64,000 nucleotides of DNA, taken from contig NW_022985439.1 of NCBI RefSeq assembly GCF_010093595.1, positions 244,869 to 308,868 on the forward strand, read 5' to 3'. How positions within the stretch are numbered: the first letter of the stretch is position 1; each line of letters opens with the position of its first letter. The notes beneath the pieces are model-generated. The model saw only the letters and a list, made by a program, of their open reading frames with translations. It was not told where the DNA came from and did no database searches. Shown piece after piece: positions 41,558 through 51,945 of the stretch. The position numbers and the translations under genes were made by a program. The DNA is from Mytilinidion resinicola. Lineage: Eukaryota; Ascomycota; Dothideomycetes; Mytilinidiales; Mytilinidiaceae.

Positions 41558-43735
41558 CTAGATTGTTGAGATCAATGGGGAAGATGAAGGACAAGAACTG
41601 GCATTTTCTACGGAAGAAGAAAAGGTTGAAGACGTCACGGATGACGATGAAATGGAGATATTTAGGCTACTGCCCGTGGTCGATGAATCTGTTGCGGTGG
41701 CTGCTATAGTAGAGCTTGATATCGACGGTCCGGGAGAAGCGAAACTTGATGTGGAGAGTGTAAGACTTGAGCTACTTTGCGATTGAAACTGCTCAGGAAT
41801 ACTTGATGTCTCAGAAGCGGAGTACGGAGAAGATAGTGATGATGACGGTACCAGGCTCACGGAACTCGATTCTGAGGATACTGCAACGCTCGAATTGCTC
41901 GGGAGGGATACCGTCGGTTCGGATGACTGGATCAGACTTTGGTAAGTTGGTGATGGGCTAGTCACAGCTGGAATAGAAGGGCTCGAAGTCACAGTGTCGA
42001 TACTCGAAGCCGCCGAAGACGACGTCAAAGACTCTGACAATGTCTCCGAAAGAGAAGTCGAAAGTAGGCCGCTGCTCGACTCGACGGAAGATGGCGGGGG
42101 GTTTAAGGAACTATAACTTGTCGATTCCGCTGACGATGTCAGAGATTGTAATAATGACCCCGAGAGAGAAGTAGAAAGTGAACCAGTGCTCGACGCGACT
42201 GAAGATGGCAGGGAATTCAATGAGCTATAAATTGTGGATTCCATTAACGACGTTAGAGACTGTGATAATGATTGCGAAAGAGACGTCGAAGATGGGCCGG
42301 TGCTTGACGCAACCGAAGATGGCAGGGAGCTCGAGAAGTTATAGCTTGTAGATTCCGCCGACGAACCCGAGAGCCCTGGGCTCGTCGAAGGCACCAAGGA
42401 TGTCGACGAAAATGCACTAGATAATACCGAAGGCTTGTACGCCACACACACATTTGAGTCTGGGTAAGGGTATGCGTCCCCAGTAGATCCGAAGCAAGCT
42501 TTGTTCGATTGGAACCAAATTGCGTTGTCGCAATAGGATAAGTCATTGCATGTATGAATGCAGTCTTCGTACGTACCGCCTGACATGTACGAGATATTCG
42601 ATCCTCGGATAATGCCACAGCTCTGTTGATACACGTCGACATCATCCGTAATAGTTGCACCGTTAGCATAACCGCAGCAAAGAGAACTGGTGGGAGAAGG
42701 CGAAGAAGTCGACGATCTAGAGTGACTTGGCCCCACTTGCAGTCCTCCGCATGCATCGGAATCATAAAGAGGAGGGTCTCCAAATACGGTATTCAAAAAT
42801 TGACAGTAACCTTGTATTTTGCTTGCGTCGGGCGGATAGTAAGCCACGTCGTTGCAGTTTGTTTGATCGTCGCAAGCATTCATACAGTCCTCAAATGTGG
42901 GCTCGATATACCATCTCTCGTTCATGCCCTGGTATTGACCGCACTGGACTTGGTAGATGCTTCCCGTGGAATAATACGTTGTACCGTTCGCCCTCCCGCA
43001 GCAGATAGAACCGGCAGGGCTTGCGCTCGGGAAACTCGAGCTGATGGACGAGGAGATGTCAGGGCTGGCGATCGCTGAACTCGAAACCGTAGACGAAGTG
43101 AGGCTTAAATTTGCGATTGGAGAACTCGAGCCAGTGGAGGAGAATAGGTCGGGGCTCTCGACCGGGGAACTTGAAATTGTGGACGAAGACAGGCTTGGGC
43201 TTGCGATCGAAGAGCTTGAAACTGCCGATGATGAGAAGTCAATGCTGCTAGAACTAGATGTGACGCTCGGACTCTGAACCAAGGCGTCACAGGTTCCTAT
43301 TTCAGTTTGAGGGGTTCCTCCAACAGCTCCCTGCTTGAGATAGCACGTGGAGCCGCTCGTATAAGAAAGATCTGTACATCCCGAAGCATTTGCGCATCTT
43401 GTCATGCAGTCCACAATTGAGCCGCCAAAGCTTGGGTCGCCAAGATTGTTGAATGTTTTGATCACATCATATTGGACCAGGAAAGGGGTATTCTCCAGGA
43501 TTATTGTTGTTGTGTAGTTGGCGATTCCGCCACAGATGCTTGAAGGCGTAGGAGATGGTGTTGACAAGATCGATGATGAAATTGAAGAGATTGATTCTGC
43601 CACCGTCGAAGATGTTGAGGATGAGGAAACATAACTCAAACTAATGTCCGCTTGAGATGATGGAGACGGACTCAGTGCCGAGGGCGTAGTTTCGAAGATT
43701 GTTGAGGACGCGCTCGGACTTTGAGGGCTCGACAA
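41558..43735 (-). CDS. Giant gene segment 7: modules 25-27
   Basis: Module 25 is of the FLVQYDVIKTFNNLGDPSF type. Modules 26 and 27 belong to the CCGRANGTTYYSTGSIYQVQC type with aromatic-rich centres (YYPPDASKIQGYCQF; AIWFQSNKACF). The linker has three near-repeats of SSLNSLPSSVASSTG. A TAG at 41558-41560 falls in a Ser-rich linker (ISTI*PSSSETSS) and the same frame continues into module 28. Confidence 0.7.
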   Translation of the reverse strand: MSSPQSPSASSTIFETTPSALSPSPSSQADISLSYVSSSSTSSTVAESISSISSSILSTPSPTPSSICGGIANYTTTIILENTPFLVQYDVIKTFNNLGDPSFGGSIVDCMTRCANASGCTDLSYTSGSTCYLKQGAVGGTPQTEIGTCDALVQSPSVTSSSSSIDFSSSAVSSSSIASPSLSSSTISSSPVESPDLFSSTGSSSPIANLSLTSSTVSSSAIASPDISSSISSSFPSASPAGSICCGRANGTTYYSTGSIYQVQCGQYQGMNERWYIEPTFEDCMNACDDQTNCNDVAYYPPDASKIQGYCQFLNTVFGDPPLYDSDACGGLQVGPSHSRSSTSSPSPTSSLCCGYANGATITDDVDVYQQSCGIIRGSNISYMSGGTYEDCIHTCNDLSYCDNAIWFQSNKACFGSTGDAYPYPDSNVCVAYKPSVLSSAFSSTSLVPSTSPGLSGSSAESTSYNFSSSLPSSVASSTGPSSTSLSQSLSQSLTSLMESTIYSSLNSLPSSVASSTGSLSTSLSGSLLQSLTSSAESTSYSSLNPPPSSVESSSGLLSTSLSETLSESLTSSSAASSIDTVTSSPSIPAVTSPSPTYQSLIQSSEPTVSLPSNSSVAVSSESSSVSLVPSSSLSSPYSASETSSIPEQFQSQSSSSLTLSTSSFASPGPSISSSTIAATATDSSTTGSSLNISISSSSVTSSTFSSSVENASSCPSSSPLISTI

Positions 43736-43748
43736 GGTGGATGTTTGG

Positions 43749-46700
43749 CTAGTCGATTCTAAGGACGACGATACTCAGAGGACTCGAAGGCTCAGATGAC
43801 ACAGACGGCTGACTGGGGCTGACCGGAGGAGGCGACGTCGGAGATTCCGAGGGCAGTGATACTGATTCGGAGGACAGCGAGGACAGTAACACAGCCGACG
43901 ACGAGATCGAGGCTGCCGTAGTTTCAGTCTCAGACAAGGAGCTGGTAGTGCTTGATCCGGAGGAGCTACCCGACCCCTCAAGTGCCGACGTTACGGATGC
44001 AGAAGAGATCGAGTTAGGTAGACGATACCTAGCGCACCAGGAGCCAATGCCCTGCAGTGTCTGTGGGCTTTCAATCTGATACAAAAGGCAGTATGTAGTC
44101 CCGACTGAACCGTCACTATCTGGGTAATACGCTATCTCGTCGCAAGTGGAACTCAGGTTGCAATTCTGAGCACAGTCCGAGAATGTAATACCGGCAATGT
44201 AATTTCCTATCGGGTTTGCTGCGTAGTAAAAGCCACAAAGGATTTGATATGTGCTGTCCCCAAATATCGTAGTACTGCCGCCTTGTCCACATGCACAGGG
44301 AGTGGTGGATGAAGTTGTCGCGGACAATGAAGACGAAGTCCCGGATATGCCACTCGTCGTGCTTGTGATTCCAGTCTCGGATAGACTACTAGGTGACGAT
44401 GGCGCTGAAGACAGCGTGGAGGATTGCGCCAACATGCTACTTGCGCTAACGATGCTACCAGTCCTAGATATGGTATCTGTAGTGCTTGTGACGAGGCTGG
44501 AATCGGACAGACTATTTAGTGATGATAAGGGTGTCGAATATAACGTTGGGGAACTCGATACTACCGAACTTGATGGCCCGGCTATAACTACTGCGTCGCA
44601 TGTTCCAGTCTCAGATGATGTGGTTCCTAGACTGCCTTTAAGGTAGCACGTTCCTCCTAGCGTGTACGATAGGTCCAAGCAGAGTGCGTTATTTGCGCAG
44701 GCCAACAAACAGTCATTAAAGCTTCCATCGAAAATTGGACTTCCGAGATTGTCATTGGATTTAACAGCGTTTGCTTCGATGAGGAACTGCACCCCGCCAA
44801 CAGTTGCAGTGGAGTAGTTGGCGAAACCGTAACAGTCGGCAGACGAGGAGGGACTGGGACTCGAAATGCTTGGCGAGCTGCTGATGCTTAAGGAACCAAA
44901 CTCACTCGACGCACTAGGCAATGAGGGTGACGAGGATGCAACTGGAGGAGAAGCAGATGAGATAAGTATTGCGGATGACGATGGGGTTGATAGTGGACCA
45001 GCACTAGATGATTGTGTGATAAGCATGGCATCGCATATTGCTGGTTCCGACGTCGTAGGTCCAATATCCTGCTTAAGATAACATGTGCCGCCATTAGTAT
45101 AAGATGAATCAACACAAGCCAGCTGTGATACGCAACTATCGATACATTGCGTAAAGTTCAGGTTGAATAGAGGGTTGCCGAGATTATTGGTAGATCTCGT
45201 GACATCCGCGGTAATGATGAAGGCGAGGCTCCCACTCGTGTATGTTGAGCCGCTGAGTCCATAGCAAGGATTGGAAGGCGATGGTGCGGGGAAAGATGAT
45301 GCCAAGCTCGAGGTTCCAGATAGCGAGAGAGAAGCTTGTGTACTTGAGCTTGTTGTGGATGACACTAGAGAAGATTCCACTGTGGAGGTCGCAGATATTG
45401 AAAGGGAACCTGAGGAGCTCAAACTTGGCGATGAAGTCGAGACCGCTGACGAAGTAGACACATCAGGCGTTGACGTAGAGGGTTGCGTCCAAGACGCACT
45501 GGTGCTACCAGACTGCGAGATAAGCAGTGCATCGCAGGTCCCTGATTGAGGCGTTATGTCCCCAACGCTCTTCTTGAGGAAACATGGTCCATTGCTCAAA
45601 AAAGACATATCTACGCAACCTGGGGTCGCCACGCATTCTTCTAGACATTGCGTGAAGTTGATGTTGTAAAGCGGGCCACTGAGATTGTCGTTTGACTTGT
45701 ACACATCTGCTGAAATAAGGAAATCTTGGTCAGCGATGGTGACAATAGTGTTGTTCGCTAAACCGTAGCAGGGCAGTGAAGGCGATGGTGAAGGAGCTGA
45801 TGAGCTTGCACTTGAAGTCTGAGCAGACGAGGTTGCGACGGATGACGAGCCCGGCTCCGAAGACAGCGGAAAAGATAACACTAGATATGTAGAGGGAAGC
45901 TCTGACGATGAAGCAATCGAGATTGTCACGGACGATGACCCAGGCTCCGACGATGGCGAAGTCAACGCTGGAGATGAAGAGGGTAACTCGGACGATGAAG
46001 CAGTCGAGGTTGTCAAGGAATATGACCCAGGCTCATAAAAAGGGGAGGATGATACCGTTGGAGATGGCGAGGGTGTCTCGGAGGACGCAGCAGTCGAGGT
46101 TGTGAGAGACGATGACCCAGGCACCGAAGATGGTGCAGATGATGCCGTGGGAGTTGACAAGGGGAACTCGGACGACGGAGCAGTCGATGTCGCCAGGGAA
46201 GAATAAGTAGGCGCCGGCGACTGCGAGGAAGAGAGCGTGGAAGATGAGGAAGAACTCTGTGCCAAAAGTACCGCATCACATGTCCCTAATTCAGCCGTAG
46301 TAGTTCCACCAGATCTCTTGAGGAAGCAAGGCCCACGATTCGAAAAGGACAGATCAACACATTCCGGATTTGCCGCACAGGTTGCAATACAATCCGTGAA
46401 ATTCAAGTTGTAAAGAGGGCCTGCAAGGTTGACGTTTGACTTGCAGACATCAGCTGAGATAAGGAACGATTTCCCTCCGGTCGTATATGTAGAGCCATCC
46501 CCTAGTCCATAGCAGGCCGCAGATGGAGACGGCGTGGATGCAGACGAAGAAGATGAAGAGCTGGGCACAGCAGACGGCGAGGAGGATGGCAGAGATGAAG
46601 AGAATGACATTGACGATAGCACGGTAGAGGTAGACTGCGTAGAGGACAACTCTATAGATGAGGAGACTGGCGTCGACGATGATACCGTAGAGGTAGACTG

Positions 46701-48071
46701 TGAGGTAAGCATAGCATCACATGTACCCGGCTGGCTCGTGGTCGTTCCCACCGACTTCTGAAGAAAGCAAGGCCCGTTCGTCGAATAGGAGAGGTCAACG
46801 CAATCCGGACGTGCCGCGCAAGCTGCGATACATTCTATGAAGTTCATGTTGTAGAGAGGGCCAGCGATGTTGTCATTTGATTTGGAGACATCGACTGCAA
46901 TAAGGAACGCCTTGTCTTCGACTTCGTACGTCGATCCATCGCCTAGGCCATAGCAGGCGGCTGAAGGAGATGGTGTAGAAGCAATGGAGGATGTTGGGCT
47001 GGAGACCGCTAGACTTGATGAAGGCGATGAAAAAGATTCCGTGATGCTTGAAAGAGCTGATGATGAGCCCGAAGCAGAGGCCGATGGGCTGGACGATGGG
47101 CGGGACAGTGGTGTGCTGGGTGACTCTGAGCTTGACGCGGACGAACTTTGATCTACGGGGGATGAAGTAGGCAGGAAAGAGCCGGATGGTACTGAGCTTG
47201 ATACTGCGAGGCTTTCAGTGACAGAAGACGACAGAACTAGAGAGCTGGGAGAAGATGACGAAACATCGATTGAACTTGAGGGCGGACTGGAAGTCGCCAC
47301 GCTCGAGGTGCTCAATGGTGGACCAGGAATGCCATATGCCGCGCAATAACCTGGCTCATCCTGTATTGGGTACGATCCGGCTGTTATCAAGTAACAATAG
47401 CCAGGCGCAGTGGGAAGGTACAGTGCCTCAGTGCACTCAGAATTGTCGTCGCAGTTTTGGACACACTGTGCAATGTCAATACCAGAGATCGCGGTGCTGT
47501 TGCTTGCTTCAGACCCTGGGTACCAGGCTCCGCAAACGAGTTGATAGTAACCGCCACCAGATGTCACAAAAGTGTATCCCTCAGTTTGGCCACAGCATGC
47601 TGCGGCAGAGGATGACGAGGAAAGAGATGATGTGGTCCCCGAAGCGGCTAAAGAAGATGAAGCTGTAGGTCCAGATGAGCTTGTGGTCGAGAGGACTCCT
47701 TGTCTCAAAGCCCCGCACTCTCCAGGCTCCGAGACGACATCTCCTACCATGCCCTTGAGGAACCAATCGTTCGAGGAAGGATGGAAAGACAAGTCAAGAC
47801 AAGTATTATTCGCTGCACAATTAGATACGCACGTGTCAAAGTCCACGCCTCGGTAAGTCGCAATATCGCCGTTGACATGGTTGATATCGCATTCTACAGT
47901 AAAAGTAACACCGTTGTTGGTGAGGGTCGTTTGGTTCTGGTAGCCGCAACAGTATCCAGATGGAGTCGGGCTTGCGGACAAGGTTGATGTTGAGGCTGTC
48001 GGACTTCCTCCGGACAAAAGACCGTCACAAGTTCCGGATTCCGTGGATGCAGTTCCTACTGAGCTCTTCAA
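43749..48071 (-). CDS. Giant gene segment 6: modules 16 (end) to 24
   Basis: The longest uninterrupted frame, 1,440 codons. It holds modules 17 and 18 (CCGYQNQTT; CCGQTEGYTF), 19-23 (CYGL-type, with DVSKSNDNIAGPLYNMNFIEC, CDAMLTSQ and variants) and 24 (CACGQGGSTT ... NCNLSSTCDEIAYY). Ser-rich linkers contain a repeated SSEPGSSSVTTS-like unit near 45800-46150. It ends by running out of frame near 43765, within a linker; the next frame opens just after a TGA at the same place, consistent with a 1-nt indel. Confidence 0.75.
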   Translation of the reverse strand: MKSSVGTASTESGTCDGLLSGGSPTASTSTLSASPTPSGYCCGYQNQTTLTNNGVTFTVECDINHVNGDIATYRGVDFDTCVSNCAANNTCLDLSFHPSSNDWFLKGMVGDVVSEPGECGALRQGVLSTTSSSGPTASSSLAASGTTSSLSSSSSAAACCGQTEGYTFVTSGGGYYQLVCGAWYPGSEASNSTAISGIDIAQCVQNCDDNSECTEALYLPTAPGYCYLITAGSYPIQDEPGYCAAYGIPGPPLSTSSVATSSPPSSSIDVSSSSPSSLVLSSSVTESLAVSSSVPSGSFLPTSSPVDQSSSASSSESPSTPLSRPSSSPSASASGSSSALSSITESFSSPSSSLAVSSPTSSIASTPSPSAACYGLGDGSTYEVEDKAFLIAVDVSKSNDNIAGPLYNMNFIECIAACAARPDCVDLSYSTNGPCFLQKSVGTTTSQPGTCDAMLTSQSTSTVSSSTPVSSSIELSSTQSTSTVLSSMSFSSSLPSSSPSAVPSSSSSSSASTPSPSAACYGLGDGSTYTTGGKSFLISADVCKSNVNLAGPLYNLNFTDCIATCAANPECVDLSFSNRGPCFLKRSGGTTTAELGTCDAVLLAQSSSSSSTLSSSQSPAPTYSSLATSTAPSSEFPLSTPTASSAPSSVPGSSSLTTSTAASSETPSPSPTVSSSPFYEPGSYSLTTSTASSSELPSSSPALTSPSSEPGSSSVTISIASSSELPSTYLVLSFPLSSEPGSSSVATSSAQTSSASSSAPSPSPSLPCYGLANNTIVTIADQDFLISADVYKSNDNLSGPLYNINFTQCLEECVATPGCVDMSFLSNGPCFLKKSVGDITPQSGTCDALLISQSGSTSASWTQPSTSTPDVSTSSAVSTSSPSLSSSGSLSISATSTVESSLVSSTTSSSTQASLSLSGTSSLASSFPAPSPSNPCYGLSGSTYTSGSLAFIITADVTRSTNNLGNPLFNLNFTQCIDSCVSQLACVDSSYTNGGTCYLKQDIGPTTSEPAICDAMLITQSSSAGPLSTPSSSAILISSASPPVASSSPSLPSASSEFGSLSISSSPSISSPSPSSSADCYGFANYSTATVGGVQFLIEANAVKSNDNLGSPIFDGSFNDCLLACANNALCLDLSYTLGGTCYLKGSLGTTSSETGTCDAVVIAGPSSSVVSSSPTLYSTPLSSLNSLSDSSLVTSTTDTISRTGSIVSASSMLAQSSTLSSAPSSPSSLSETGITSTTSGISGTSSSLSATTSSTTPCACGQGGSTTIFGDSTYQILCGFYYAANPIGNYIAGITFSDCAQNCNLSSTCDEIAYYPDSDGSVGTTYCLLYQIESPQTLQGIGSWCARYRLPNSISSASVTSALEGSGSSSGSSTTSSLSETETTAASISSSAVLLSSLSSESVSLPSESPTSPPPVSPSQPSVSSEPSSPLSIVVLRID

Positions 48072-48868
48072 GTAGCAGGTCCCTCCGCCGGTATACCGAC
48101 ATCAACACAGGACGAGTTTCCTGAGCACCTAGTCAGGCAGTCGTTGAAGGTACCACCGAAGAACGGGCCATCAAGAAGACCACCAAAGTGGGTGGTATCG
48201 ACTGAAATAGTAAAGTTTTTGCCGCCAATAGTCGCTGTAGTTCTATTCGCATATCCGCCGCAGGACGGCTGAGTGGTTGGAGATGAAGAAGACGATGTTG
48301 CTGACGTTGAGGTTGAGGCTGTCGGGCTTCCTCCGGACAAGAGGCCGTCGCAGGTTCCTGATTCCGTGGACGCTGTTCCGACTGAACTCTTCAAGGAACA
48401 TATCCCTGAATCAGTGTAGCTGGTATAGCTAACGTCAACGCAAGACGAGTTCCCGGCACAGGCTGTCAGGCAACCACCAAAAGTCCCACCATATATGGGG
48501 TCCCCAAGGTTGCCACCGAAATGCGTGATGCCGACTTGGACGGTGAAGCTCTTGCCGCCTATTATCGCCGTAATTCCATTCGCATATCCAACGCAAGTTG
48601 GTGAAGCACTTGGAGAGGGGGAAGAGGATGTTGTTGTCGTTGAAGTTGAGAAGGTAGGGCTTCGTCCTGATAAGAGGCCGTCACATGTTCCTATCTCCGC
48701 GTTTGCATTACCAACAGAACTTTTCAAGTAACAAACCCCTGTGTCAGTGTAGCGAGTGTAGCTAACGTCAACGCAAGAGGAATTCCCCGCGCAGGCCGTG
48801 AGACAATCGACAAAGGTTCCCCCGTAGATGGGATCTCCCAAGTTGCCACCAAAATGCGTAACGCCGAC
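48068..48868 (-). CDS. Giant gene segment 5: modules 14-16
   Basis: Continues the segment 4 block after the TAA (VGVTHFGGNLGDPIYGGTF). Modules 14 and 15 carry a three-residue expansion (SYTRYTDTGVCYLK; SYTSYTDSGICSLK). Module 16 breaks near 48098: CVDV runs out of frame, and the frame giving YTGGGTCYLKSSVGT resumes with one nucleotide missing. The block is otherwise intact. Confidence 0.7.
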   Translation of the reverse strand, partial: VGVTHFGGNLGDPIYGGTFVDCLTACAGNSSCVDVSYTRYTDTGVCYLKSSVGNANAEIGTCDGLLSGRSPTFSTSTTTTSSSPSPSASPTCVGYANGITAIIGGKSFTVQVGITHFGGNLGDPIYGGTFGGCLTACAGNSSCVDVSYTSYTDSGICSLKSSVGTASTESGTCDGLLSGGSPTASTSTSATSSSSSPTTQPSCGGYANRTTATIGGKNFTISVDTTHFGGLLDGPFFGGTFNDCLTRCSGNSSCVDVGIPAEGPAT

Positions 48869-50590
48869 TTATATGGTAAAGGTTTGGCCACTTATGACTG
48901 TCGTAGTCCCGTTTGCGTATCCGCCGCAAGTGGGTGGAGCGCTTGGAGAAGGAGACGACGTTGAAGATGAAGTCGAAGATGACGGTGCCGGGACTGGTAA
49001 GAGACCGTCACAGCTTCCTGCCTCAGCATAGGCATCGCCCACGGAACTCTTCAAGTAGCAAGTCCCACCGCTTGTGTAGGTGACATCAACACAACTGGAA
49101 TTCTCCGCACAAGCCGTTAGACAATCGCTGAAAGTACCACCAAAGAAGGGACCTGCCAGATTACCACCAAAATGCGTAATACCCAATTGAACCAAAAACG
49201 ATTTCCCGCCCATAGTAGCGGTAGATCCGTTTGCATAGCCGTAGCAATCCGTCATGCTTGGAGAAGGTACCGGGGAAGAGGTAGTCGTGGAACTTGACGT
49301 CGTAGGCACTGGCAATATCCCATCACAGGTAACAGCTTCGGCATAAGCGTTTCCTACCGAGCTCTTGAGATAACAAGTTCCTCCTCTTGTGTAAGATACG
49401 TCTACACAGCTAGAGTTTCCCGCACAGGTGTTGAGGCAGTCGATAAAAGTCAAACCGAAAAGTGGGTCTCCGAGATTTCCATCAAAGTGCGTAGTTCCTA
49501 AACTTATGAGGAAGGCTTTACCACCTATAGTAGCTGTAGACCCATTTGCATACCCATAACAATCCGTCATACTTGGAGACGGAAACGGGGAGGTTGTCGT
49601 TGAACTCGATGCCATTAGGATCGGCAAGAGGCCATCGCAAGTACCCGCTTCAGCAAAGGCGGTCCCTACCGAGCCTTTCAAGTAACACGTGTCTCCAATG
49701 GTGTATGATACATCTACACAGCTCGAGTTCGATGCGCAAATGGCCAAGCAATCGCTGAAAGCAAGATTGAAAATCGGGTCTCCCAGATTTCCGCCGAAGT
49801 GCGAGATTCCTGTTTGGATGAAGAATTGCTTCCCTCCAATGGTCGCCGTAGATCCATTCACGTAACCGCCGCAAGCCTGGATGCTTGGGGATGGGAAGGA
49901 ACTCGATGTTGCCATTGTTGAGGTTGGACTGCTGGGAAGGAGGCCATCACAGCTACCTGGATCCGAGACTGCGTTTCCCACGGAGCTTTTCATATAACAG
50001 GTCCCACCTGAAGTGTACGTAATGTCTACGCAGCTAGAATTACCCGTACAAGCTGCTAGGCAGTCGCTAAATGCCAGATTGAAGATGGGGTCACCTAGGT
50101 TCCCTCCGAAGTGACTGATTCCGGACTGGATTAAAAATGACTTCCCGCTGATAACCGCAATATAGCCATTCACATAACCATAGCATGAAGATGGGGACGG
50201 CGACGCTGTAGCTGAAGGAGATACGGTTGAAGTGCTGGAAGGCAAAGATTGGGGGTACAGTCCATCACAGGTTCCAGCCTCGTACACCCGACTACCGACC
50301 GAGCTCTTCGAATAGCAAGTTCCTCCGCTGGTATACGAGGCATCAACACAGAGAGAGTTTGTGGCGCAACGCGCTAGACAGCTAGTGAAGTTGAGATTGT
50401 AAACTGGTCCCTCGAGATTTCCACCATTATAAGTGAGATCTGACTCGACGAAGAATAGTATGCCGGCTACTGTGGCTGTGGAGGCGTTTGCATAGCCATA
50501 GCAAGGAGACGAAAGGGAAGCTATAGCTGACGACGATATAGTCGAAGATATGCTATTGGTTGATGAGGAGCTTGATGCAATTGAAGTCAC
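48869..50590 (-). CDS. Giant gene segment 4: modules 9-13 and start of 14
   Basis: Five complete modules plus the start of a sixth, spaced about 330 bp apart with short linkers, and very similar to each other (HFGGNLGDPIFNLAFSDCLA; NSSCVDVSYTxGGTCYLKSS; AEAGTCDGLLP). This is the youngest-looking duplication block. A TAA at 48869-48871 replaces the Gln seen in the next module (FTVQVGITHFGG versus FTI*VGVTHFGG), a single C-to-T change from CAA. Confidence 0.75.
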   Translation of the reverse strand: MTSIASSSSSTNSISSTISSSAIASLSSPCYGYANASTATVAGILFFVESDLTYNGGNLEGPVYNLNFTSCLARCATNSLCVDASYTSGGTCYSKSSVGSRVYEAGTCDGLYPQSLPSSTSTVSPSATASPSPSSCYGYVNGYIAVISGKSFLIQSGISHFGGNLGDPIFNLAFSDCLAACTGNSSCVDITYTSGGTCYMKSSVGNAVSDPGSCDGLLPSSPTSTMATSSSFPSPSIQACGGYVNGSTATIGGKQFFIQTGISHFGGNLGDPIFNLAFSDCLAICASNSSCVDVSYTIGDTCYLKGSVGTAFAEAGTCDGLLPILMASSSTTTSPFPSPSMTDCYGYANGSTATIGGKAFLISLGTTHFDGNLGDPLFGLTFIDCLNTCAGNSSCVDVSYTRGGTCYLKSSVGNAYAEAVTCDGILPVPTTSSSTTTSSPVPSPSMTDCYGYANGSTATMGGKSFLVQLGITHFGGNLAGPFFGGTFSDCLTACAENSSCVDVTYTSGGTCYLKSSVGDAYAEAGSCDGLLPVPAPSSSTSSSTSSPSPSAPPTCGGYANGTTTVISGQTFTI

Positions 50591-50611
50591 TAAGGCATCG
50601 CAAGTCCCGGT

Positions 50612-51765
50612 CTAGTACGCTGGATTGGTTCCAGCGACGCCCTGGTTCAAAAAGCAGGTACCTCCACTGGTATATGCAGTATCTGTGCACCCCTGAGTGG
50701 TCGCACAGGTTGTCATGCATTGCGTGAAATTGAGATTGTAGAGAGGTCCAGCGAGCATGTTATTTGAATTGACGGTATAAGTTTGAACCAGGAAGGTCAC
50801 TCCGTTGATGGTAGCTGTCGTACCATTTGCGTATCCATAACAACCCGCGGACGCGGATGGAGATGGTGAAGCGAGGGTCGATGAACCAGGCGTCGGGGAA
50901 CTAGAAATGGTCGTCGACGTTATTACAGGCCTCACGGACACCAGGGCGTCACAAATCCCGGCCTCATATGCCGGATTTGTCCCTGCAACTCCCTGTTTTA
51001 GATAGCAAGTGCCGCCACTGGTATACGAGAGATCTGTACATGTCGAGTTCGACGCGCAGGCCGTGATGCATTGCGTGAAATTTAGATTGAAGAGTGGGTC
51101 TCTAAGGTTGTTATTGGCATTCCTGGTATTTGAATTGATAATGAATGTGACGCCGCTGACTGTGGTTGTTGCAGAGTCCGTGTATCCATAACAAGAAGCG
51201 GATGGCGATGGCGATAGCGATGGCGATAGCGATGAAGCGATCAACAGTGGCGATGACAGTGAGCTGGATGATATTGAATTTGAAGTGGACGAGCTGGACA
51301 ATGATAGCGATGAAGATACTAAGAGAGAAGGCGAAAGTGAGGTGGATGTTAGCAAGTTTGAACTAGACGAGCTTAGTGATATTGAGCTTGAAGAGGACGA
51401 GCTGGATGTTGTCAAGCTTGAAGAGGGCGAGCTGGATGCTGTCGAGCTTGACAAGGGCGAGCTAGATGCTATCGAGCTTGAAGTAGATGACGACCGCGAT
51501 GACGATGGAGAGGCCGAGAGCGAAGACGAAATTGAGCTGGTTGTCGACAAACCTGAGCTTGAAGCGGACGAGCTACATGAGATTGCACTCCCAATAACTA
51601 AAGCATCGCATGTACCGCTTTCTGAGCTTTTGGTTCCTACACTCTGTTTGAGATAACAGGTCCCGTCGCTGAATATGAAAGTTAGTAAATATCCGCAGAT
51701 TTAATGATTCCGCCCATACCTTGTATATGCAAGATCGACACAAGCCGCGTTAGCTGTACAATTGC
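50612..51765 (-). CDS. Giant gene segment 3: modules 6 (second half) to 8
   Basis: Contains the end of module 6, a 51-bp intron at 51669-51719 (donor GTATGG, branch TACTAAC, acceptor TTCAG) that joins AYTS to DGTCYLKQSVGT, a very regular Ser-rich linker, and modules 7 and 8. Both modules contain CYLKQGVAGTNPAY or a close variant, so they are tandem duplicates. A TAG at 50612-50614 follows NPAY; reading on gives TGTCDALV, matching EAGICDALV in module 7. Confidence 0.7.
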
Positions 51766-51945
51766 TGGCAGCTGGTGAAAAGTGATGAGAACTCTTATAT
51801 ATTGCTATGTAGGAGGATGGGTATATATAGGCGTAGAGGCGCCAAGCCAGCTAAGAGAAGGAACCCTGTTGAGCTGAAAGGTGACGCATGCAAGCTGAGG
51901 AATGGCGCTAAGGATGCGCTAGTACAGTAGCGTATGGACGGCTGC
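51766..51945. mobile_element. ~180-bp insertion inside module 6
   Basis: Direct repeats CAATTGC lie at 51759-51765 and 51946-51952. The insert tips form an imperfect inverted repeat (GGCAGCTGG at the left; the right end reversed is GGCAGCCGTC). Removing insert plus one repeat restores FLDCLGNCTANAACVDLAY, exactly the spacing of the other modules (FTQCITACASNSTCTDLSY). There is no clear splice donor at its edge, so it is better read as a small transposon than as an intron. It does not match families A-C. Confidence 0.7.
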
